A DNA stretch of 6,307 nucleotides. Origin: Minisyncoccota bacterium (GTDB lineage Bacteria > Verrucomicrobiota > Lentisphaeria > Oligosphaerales > MVZH01). Location of the stretch: positions 1-6,307 of the forward strand of contig JAIPIM010000239.1 in assembly GCA_021734725.1 (NCBI GenBank), written 5' to 3'. A model generated the notes under the pieces. It did not search any database. It was not told the origin of the DNA and worked only from the letters and a program-made list of their open reading frames with translations. The translations under genes and the position numbers were made by a program. Below, in pieces: positions 1 to 4,432 of this stretch (position 1 is the stretch's first letter; each line of letters opens with the position of its first letter).

Positions 1-252
1 CATGATACCGTCATAGTCCAGCGTATAGTTGACGACGGCCTGATAAATCTGCCGCAGATTATTCATGCATCGGATGCCGCGCGCCCTGTCACGTGCCTTA
101 TCCAGTGCCGGCAAAAGCAGGGCGGCAAGGATCGCAATAATCGCGATAACCACCAGAAGTTCTATCAGCGTGAACATCCGCTGGATATTGCCCCTCTTCC
201 TCGACACTTGAAGGTTCGTGCGAAGCTGTTTGAAATGGTAAAGGCGGATCAT
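1..252 (-). CDS. Pseudopilin-like protein with prepilin-type N-terminal domain (partial, 3' end beyond the left edge)
   Basis: Only the first 84 codons are inside the window; the frame is open to base 1. Residues 27-42 read FTLIELLVVIAIIAIL, the type IV pilin/type II secretion pseudopilin helix with the conserved Glu at mature position 5 (residue 31). LLPAL (46-50) and C-x-N-N-L-R-Q (62-68) follow. This combination is typical of the large pseudopilin-like families of Lentisphaerota, Kiritimatiellota, Verrucomicrobiota and Planctomycetota, whose function is mostly unknown. The protein should sit in the inner membrane by this helix with a globular periplasmic domain. The leader is long and basic (about 26 residues), and the residue before the Phe is Met, not the usual Gly. 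The ATG at 252 has GGAG 8 nt upstream (261-264) and a good promoter. A second in-frame ATG at 177 would start directly at the Phe. The family call is firm; the specific role is not known. Confidence 0.88.
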   Translation of the reverse strand, partial: MIRLYHFKQLRTNLQVSRKRGNIQRMFTLIELLVVIAIIAILAALLLPALDKARDRARGIRCMNNLRQIYQAVVNYTLDYDGIM

Positions 253-267
253 GTCGGCTACTCCGTC

Positions 268-283
268 TCTTACTTATGTAAGA
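268..283. repeat. Short inverted repeat in the leader of the pseudopilin-like gene
   Basis: TCTTAC and GTAAGA form a perfect 6-bp inverted repeat around a 4-nt centre (TTAT on the plus strand). It starts just downstream of the -10 box, spans the predicted transcription start, and ends 3 nt before the GGAG ribosome binding site. It could be a regulator-binding operator or a small 5' hairpin that limits ribosome access. A 6-bp repeat can also arise by chance; the position is what makes it notable. Confidence 0.35.
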
Positions 284-291
284 ACACTACC

Positions 292-320
292 AATATACGT
301 TCTTCCAGACGCAGCGTCAA
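292..320 (-). promoter_or_regulatory. Sigma70-type promoter for the pseudopilin-like gene
   Basis: On the minus strand, TTGACG (bases 320-315, 5 of 6 to the -35 consensus) is followed by a 17-nt spacer and TATATT (297-292, 5 of 6 to the -10 consensus). Transcription would start near 285, giving a leader of about 33 nt before the ATG at 252. It lies downstream of the four-gene operon on the same strand, so the pilin-like gene is probably transcribed separately. This rests on motif match and spacing only. Confidence 0.6.
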
Positions 321-441
321 GGTGATCGTAAAAAAACCGCGGGCTCTTCGGAGATCCGACAACTATTGTACATATTACGAATAGGGCACCCCCATTGATG
401 ACCCTATGCGTGGCATGATCGTCGACGTCGCCATCCCCTTC

Positions 442-1356
442 TCAACCGGCCATGCAATCGTACTTCACCACATCACCCGGCCGGGTCGACGTATGGGGCC
501 AGAGTTTACGTCCTGGGTAAATGCTGGTGTGGATGCCGGTATGCACATCGTCACCCATGATGGTCCCGAACTTGCAACGGCCGGTGTCCACCAGCTCACC
601 GTCAACCATGGACCGATGACTCGTGCCGTCGTGCCGGAAATTCGCCGTGATCGTGCCCGCCCCAAAGTTTACATTCCGCCCTATAATGGAATCCCCGCAA
701 TAACTCAAATGACCAAGGCTCGAACCGCTCATGACGATCGAATTCTTGACCTCCACGGCCTGCCCAATATGACATCCGTCGCCGATGCTGGCAGAACCGC
801 GCAGGTAACAGTTCGGTCCAATCTTGCAGTCCCTGCCGATAACAACATTCCCTTCAATGTATACCCCAGGCAACAAGCGAGATCCAGCCCCCAGACTGAG
901 GTGACCGTCGATCGTGACGCCATCGGCAATATCGCCAGCTATAGTGTCCCTTCGCATGTCCCCCAAAAGAATGCTGTTAACGTCAAGAAGTTGCCAGACA
1001 TATGTGACGGCAAAACTGTCACCGGCAACCTCGCACGTGTGACTGATTCCGTGCAGGTGGGACTTCGTATGCACCCAGGCCAGAGGGCGTCCGTTCGTAT
1101 CACGGAAAACAACGGGGGCCTCGGCCTTCGCGGCTTCAGCCAGTGTGCTGTCCGCCAACCATACGTTCTCCGGAATAAACAGCGTGAGGCTTTGCACAGA
1201 TTCAGGATCCGTTAATTGCAATCCATGAGCTTGGGCGCGCTCCACCTGCCACTCGCGTAAAGGACGGTTGCCCACCGGACAATCGCCGAGCGTCCGAGTA
1301 CACGTTAAGGGTTCGCAGGCATACGGGACATGGGCTGAAACAAGTGCCGCATTCAT
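442..1356 (-). CDS. GlmU-like left-handed beta-helix acetyltransferase with a degenerate nucleotidyltransferase head
   Basis: A 304-residue protein. From about residue 136 it is a left-handed beta-helix of hexapeptide repeats (such as VVIGRDCKIG). Residues 200-240 match the acetyltransferase half of GlmU and archaeal ST0452-type bifunctional sugar-1-phosphate enzymes: VEVK (K204), GHLSY (H216, the counterpart of the GlmU catalytic His; Y219) and NVNFGAGTITANF (N230, N239). TGRCKFGTIMGDDVHTGIHTS (259-279, read in part) resembles the archaeal-type proteins more than E. coli GlmU. Residues 15-45 (LTCTR, then PVGNRPLREWQ) recall the start of a sugar nucleotidyltransferase, and YVWQLLDVN (119-127) recalls the PWDLLEAN linker, but the GGxGTR loop and most of the Rossmann domain are absent. 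The likely activity is acetyl-CoA-dependent acetylation of glucosamine-1-phosphate, supported by glmM next door. Its ATG overlaps the glmM stop (ATGA, 1353-1356), with AGGAG inside the glmM end. Substrate is inferred; another sugar phosphate is possible. Confidence 0.82.
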   Translation of the reverse strand: MNAALVSAHVPYACEPLTCTRTLGDCPVGNRPLREWQVERAQAHGLQLTDPESVQSLTLFIPENVWLADSTLAEAAKAEAPVVFRDTNGRPLAWVHTKSHLHGISHTCEVAGDSFAVTYVWQLLDVNSILLGDMRRDTIAGDIADGVTIDGHLSLGAGSRLLPGVYIEGNVVIGRDCKIGPNCYLRGSASIGDGCHIGQAVEVKNSIVMSGSSLGHLSYCGDSIIGRNVNFGAGTITANFRHDGTSHRSMVDGELVDTGRCKFGTIMGDDVHTGIHTSIYPGRKLWPHTSTRPGDVVKYDCMAG

Positions 1357-2744
1357 GCGCCAATCTCCTCTTCGACAACCTCAGTCAGTCGCACCATCCA
1401 CGTGTCCACCGTTCCCTCGTCGCCGGCTTCCACCAGCAGGCGGATTTTGGGCTCCGTCCCAGAGTATCGCACAATAACCCGCCCCCTGGATCCGAGTGCT
1501 TCCTCGCATTCCCGGATAGCGCGGGAGGTTTCCACAAGTTCGCCAAGGGGTTTCTTCTCCCGAACTTCGACACTGACCAGTTTCTGAGGATACTCATCCA
1601 TGCATGCCGCCAGATCAGAAAGCGGTTTACCGCTTTGCTGCATTAATTTCAACACCTGCAGAGCACTGATGATGCCGTCACCGGTAGTCACGTAGTCCAT
1701 AAACACAAGGTGGCCGGCTTTTTCGCCGCCCAAGTTGTAACCCTCAGATCGCATGCGCTCAATGACGTATCGGTCCCCGACTTTCGTGGTCACCGTTCGA
1801 ATACCGTTCGCACGCATGGCATCGTGTAACCCGAGGTTACTCATCGTCGTAACGACAAGCGTATCTCTGGCCAACTTATCTCGCTGCTTGAAATCCAGGG
1901 CACACATCGCCAAAATGCGGTCACCGTCCACTGGGGTGCCGTCCGCATCACAGAATAATACTCGGTCGGCGTCCCCGTCAAAGGCGATACCAACGTCCGC
2001 ATGATGCTCCTGCACCAGGGCACTGATGTGCTCTGGGTAGAGAGCGCCGCACCCGTTGTTGATGTTGTACCCGTCCGGCGCGGCCGCAACTTTTATGACA
2101 TCGGCGCCCAGTTCCTTGAAGATCCAGGGCCCAATGAGGTAGGAGGCGCCGTTAGCACAGTCCAGAACAATCTTGAGGCCGGTCAAACTCTGGTTGGAAA
2201 TGGTGCTCTTGGCAAACTCGATGTAACGCCCGCGCGCATCGTCAATCCGGAAGGCTTTCCCCAAGTTGTCACTGCGAATGTGTTCGCTGCCTATCTCTTG
2301 GCTGATAACCAGCTTCTCAATCTGACCCTCGATCTCATCCGACAACTTGTAGCCGTTCGCGTCGAATATTTTTATGCCGTTGTCGTCAAAAGGGTTGTGC
2401 GACGCGGTTAACATAATGCCGACGGTCGCGTTCATGGACCGCGTGAGATGGGCGACACCCGGTGTGGGGATCGGCCCCACCAGGAATACATCCATCCCCA
2501 TTGACACAAGGCCGCTGGTCAACGCCGTCTCAAGCATGTATCCCGACAACCGGGTATCCTTACCGATCACAACCCGCTTCGATCCGTGCCCGGCGGCATG
2601 AAACACATGGGCCATTGCTTTGCCAACCTGCAAGGCAATTTCCGGTGTCACCGGAAACCGATTCGCCTGCCCGCGAATGCCATCCGTCCCAAACAATTTG
2701 CGGATACCTTCCCGCACTTCTCTCGCATCGGGAGCCGAGGTCAT
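1353..2744 (-). CDS. glmM: Phosphoglucosamine mutase GlmM
   Basis: GlmM interconverts glucosamine-6-phosphate and glucosamine-1-phosphate in the cytoplasm, on the route to UDP-GlcNAc for peptidoglycan and LPS. The 463-residue protein has the whole alpha-D-phosphohexomutase layout: KLFGTDGIRG near residue 16, the phosphoserine loop TASHNP (S115), the Mg-binding loop DGDADR (256-261), the sugar-binding loop GGEKAGH (339-345) and the phosphate-binding loop RYSGTEPKIR (426-435). FGTDGIRG and the stretch after the sugar loop (DYVTTGDGI) favour GlmM over phosphomannomutase. The sugar loop reads GEKAGH where most GlmM have GEQSGH. I chose the ATG at 2744: it has GGAG 11 nt upstream (2756-2759) and follows the fumarase stop by 1 nt. 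An in-frame ATG at 2768 would add 8 residues and overlap the upstream gene by 23 nt with a weaker ribosome site. The stop overlaps the next gene's ATG. Confidence 0.95.
   Translation of the reverse strand: MTSAPDAREVREGIRKLFGTDGIRGQANRFPVTPEIALQVGKAMAHVFHAAGHGSKRVVIGKDTRLSGYMLETALTSGLVSMGMDVFLVGPIPTPGVAHLTRSMNATVGIMLTASHNPFDDNGIKIFDANGYKLSDEIEGQIEKLVISQEIGSEHIRSDNLGKAFRIDDARGRYIEFAKSTISNQSLTGLKIVLDCANGASYLIGPWIFKELGADVIKVAAAPDGYNINNGCGALYPEHISALVQEHHADVGIAFDGDADRVLFCDADGTPVDGDRILAMCALDFKQRDKLARDTLVVTTMSNLGLHDAMRANGIRTVTTKVGDRYVIERMRSEGYNLGGEKAGHLVFMDYVTTGDGIISALQVLKLMQQSGKPLSDLAACMDEYPQKLVSVEVREKKPLGELVETSRAIRECEEALGSRGRVIVRYSGTEPKIRLLVEAGDEGTVDTWMVRLTEVVEEEIGA
1364..1369 (-). promoter_or_regulatory. 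Ribosome binding site of the beta-helix gene inside the glmM 3' end
   Basis: The minus strand reads GAGGAG within the last codons of glmM, about 7 nt before the ATG at 1356 that overlaps the glmM stop as ATGA. The internal site plus overlapping stop/start indicates translational coupling of the two amino-sugar genes, so the products are likely made in related amounts. Confidence 0.6.
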
Positions 2745-2745
2745 T

Positions 2746-3639
2746 TCAAGACGTTCTCCATGTCGCATCGATTAACTGTCCGTGCACATCGGTCTCAATG
2801 ATGTGCCGGCGATAGGACCAGCACATGTAGGATATACTGACAAAGTAGCTGGCCGGAAGCCGATTCAGATAGCCGATATGCACGCCGAGCAACGTTGTTT
2901 CCCCTCCGAATCCCATGGGACCGATCCCTAGAGTATTGGCCTCACGCAGAACCGTTCGCTCGAGATCCGCGAGAGCCGGCACATCACTGGGGTCGCCCAA
3001 AGGCCGCAGGAATTGTCGCTTGCTCTCCGCATAACCCGTCGCACGGTCCCCTCCAATACAGATCCCAAGTACACCGGGTGCACATCCTCGCCCTTGCGCA
3101 CGGTGCGTCGCGTCCAACGCACAACGCCGGACACCATTCAAGTCCCGTCCCGCGCCCAAACGTGCATCAGGCAGAGAATACTGAACACCCACGTTTTCAC
3201 AGCCGCCCCCCTTGAGCAGAAGTGAAACTCTAACCGTATCGCGCGCGGCTGCCTCATGCCAATGGATAACCGGCGACCCAGGCCCCAGATTGGTCCCGCT
3301 GTTCTCACCCGTCAGGGGATCCACGCTGTTCTGCCGCAGTAAGCCCTGCTCGGTAGCGTTCACAATCGCGCCTTCGGCATGCTGGTGAAAAGTCTCTTCG
3401 GAAAGGCTCGGCGGAGCATCCACCCAAAACACAAGGGCTCCGGTATCCTGGCACAACGGCTGGCGCTTCTCCCGGGCCAAATGAACGTTTTCAAGCATCA
3501 TGTACAAAGCCTGTGCGGCATTCGATCCGTCGCTCTCACGCTCACTGGCCTCACGCAGAGCGTCTTCCACATCACCGGGAAGATCCGTGGAGGCCCTGGC
3601 AATCAATTCATAAAGCGTATCGTTCCAACAACTTTCCAT
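2746..3639 (-). CDS. Class I (iron-sulfur) fumarate hydratase, alpha subunit (TtdA/FumA N-terminal type)
   Basis: Class I fumarases hydrate fumarate to L-malate with an oxygen-sensitive [4Fe-4S] cluster in the cytoplasm. This 297-residue protein corresponds to the alpha subunit of the two-subunit form. The three expected cluster cysteines are visible: C63 in CQDTG, C186 in GRGCAPG and C273 in SYMCWSYRR. GENSGTN (111-117), KGGGCEN (143-149), GICIGGDR (192-199) and GFGGETTLLG (244-253) are also family motifs. The L-tartrate dehydratase alpha subunit is a close relative and cannot be excluded by sequence alone. The beta subunit or domain, about 180 residues, normally lies directly downstream; here glmM follows after 1 nt, so it is absent locally. 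I chose the ATG at 3639 because GGAG ends 5 nt upstream (3645-3648). The in-frame GTG at 3645 overlaps that GGAG. pyrE ends 13 nt upstream. Confidence 0.93.
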   Translation of the reverse strand: MESCWNDTLYELIARASTDLPGDVEDALREASERESDGSNAAQALYMMLENVHLAREKRQPLCQDTGALVFWVDAPPSLSEETFHQHAEGAIVNATEQGLLRQNSVDPLTGENSGTNLGPGSPVIHWHEAAARDTVRVSLLLKGGGCENVGVQYSLPDARLGAGRDLNGVRRCALDATHRAQGRGCAPGVLGICIGGDRATGYAESKRQFLRPLGDPSDVPALADLERTVLREANTLGIGPMGFGGETTLLGVHIGYLNRLPASYFVSISYMCWSYRRHIIETDVHGQLIDATWRTS

Positions 3640-3652
3640 GAACACTCCACTC

Positions 3653-4225
3653 TTACGATCCCGGCTTCTCCAGGGGCTTGCCCGCCTTGCACAAAGGACA
3701 CTCTTCGGGCCGATACGTGGTTAATTGAAGCTTGACCAAACTGTGCAGCGGCACACCGAACTCGGCCTGGCCGCCGCTGCGATCGACAAGCACCGCAACG
3801 CCCGCTACGTTCGCACCCGCGGCACGAACCAAGTCAATCGTTTGCTGGACACGTCCCCCGCGCGTCACAACATCCTCCGCAACCAAAACATTCTCGCCCG
3901 GTTCCAATCGGAAGCCCCGGCGGAGAACAAGCCCGCCATCACCGTCTTTCTCCGCAAAGACCGCACGGACACCGCATGCACGCCCCACTTCCTGGCCAAC
4001 CACAATCCCCCCGACCGCCGGCGAAATGACGGTGTCAATAGGTGTACCTTTAAAGGTTGCGGCCAATGCCGAACACAATTCTTCCGCTATTCGCGTGTGC
4101 TGCAACACGAGGGCCGCCTGGAAATACTTGTCGCTGTGCAACCCGCTGCGCAGCAGAAAATGACCCGACAGAAGAGCGTTTGTATCTCGTAATTTCTTGA
4201 GCACCTGTTTTTCGTCCATCAGCAT
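3653..4225 (-). CDS. pyrE: Orotate phosphoribosyltransferase PyrE
   Basis: PyrE joins orotate and PRPP to make orotidine-5'-phosphate, the fifth step of de novo pyrimidine synthesis. The 190-residue protein has the type I phosphoribosyltransferase fold signatures: GHFLLRSGLHSDKY (21-34), VISPAVGGIVVGQE (66-79), the flexible-loop region with FAEKDGDGGLVLRRGF (90-105) and the PRPP-binding motif VLVAEDVVTRGG (113-124). The C-terminus carries PEECPLCKAGKPLEKPGS with a Cys-x-x-Cys pair (C176, C179), typical of a short OPRT subgroup slightly smaller than the 213-residue E. coli enzyme. It is the first gene of the four-gene minus-strand operon. A GGGAAGG ribosome site (about 4228-4234) serves either the ATG at 4225 or the one at 4219. 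The second has the more usual spacing from AAGG (8 nt) and would remove only two residues. Confidence 0.95.
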   Translation of the reverse strand: MLMDEKQVLKKLRDTNALLSGHFLLRSGLHSDKYFQAALVLQHTRIAEELCSALAATFKGTPIDTVISPAVGGIVVGQEVGRACGVRAVFAEKDGDGGLVLRRGFRLEPGENVLVAEDVVTRGGRVQQTIDLVRAAGANVAGVAVLVDRSGGQAEFGVPLHSLVKLQLTTYRPEECPLCKAGKPLEKPGS

Positions 4226-4432
4226 AACCTTCCCAGACAGTTCACAACAGCATGTTAATGATCTTGACGATACCTGAAGAACAGTTTACGTTACGCAATT
4301 AGCAGGTCTGCGTTCATAAACTACAAACATAACTTCGTGACTGCTCAGTGTCTACCTGCGACCGCCCCGACCAGCGAGCGCCTTAAATGCCTTGAAAAAC
4401 CGCGATTCGTCGACGACTATGAGGACACCACC
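4226..4432. other. Divergent intergenic region between pyrE and the coiled-coil gene
   Basis: This 207-nt non-coding stretch must hold the promoters of both the pyrE operon (minus) and the secreted coiled-coil gene (plus). The best plus-strand candidate is TTGACG at 4264-4269, 17 nt before TACGTT (4287-4292), but the -10 box matches at only 3 of 6 positions. For the minus strand, TTGTAG, a 17-nt spacer and GCTAAT is also weak. A 10-bp perfect palindrome TCGTCGACGA lies at 4407-4416, just upstream of the plus-strand ribosome site. I see no attenuator-like hairpin with a T-tract before pyrE. Confidence 0.45.

Larger units (their letters stand above)
253..441. other. Intergenic region between the operon end and the pseudopilin-like gene
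   Basis: This 189-nt stretch has no convincing coding frame. Apart from the promoter and inverted repeat listed separately, it holds a T7 tract on the minus strand (plus-strand A-run at 330-336) preceded by GC-rich sequence, and a 6-bp inverted repeat ATAGGG/CCCTAT (minus strand, roughly 380-406) with a 15-nt loop. Neither makes a standard intrinsic terminator: the stem next to the T-tract is only 3-4 bp, and the longer stem has no T-run after it. A terminator for the operon is therefore not demonstrated. Confidence 0.4.

Noticed and set aside
330..360. Possible intrinsic terminator (T7 tract on the minus strand) after the operon
   Set aside because: The only stems before the T-tract are 3-4 bp (for example TCGG/CCGA) and are separated from it by about 10 nt, so it does not meet the usual hairpin-plus-T-run form.
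406..1215. 269-codon open frame on the plus strand
   Set aside because: It is antisense to the beta-helix gene, whose product has clear hexapeptide repeats and GlmU motifs. The plus product shows no recognisable domain.
3725..4192. Two plus-strand open frames of 143-155 codons opposite pyrE
   Set aside because: PyrE on the minus strand is unmistakable, and the plus frames give low-complexity, unrecognisable proteins.
4264..4292. Plus-strand promoter TTGACG-17-TACGTT for the coiled-coil gene
   Set aside because: The -35 box is good but the -10 box matches only 3 of 6 positions; too weak to call without mapping data.
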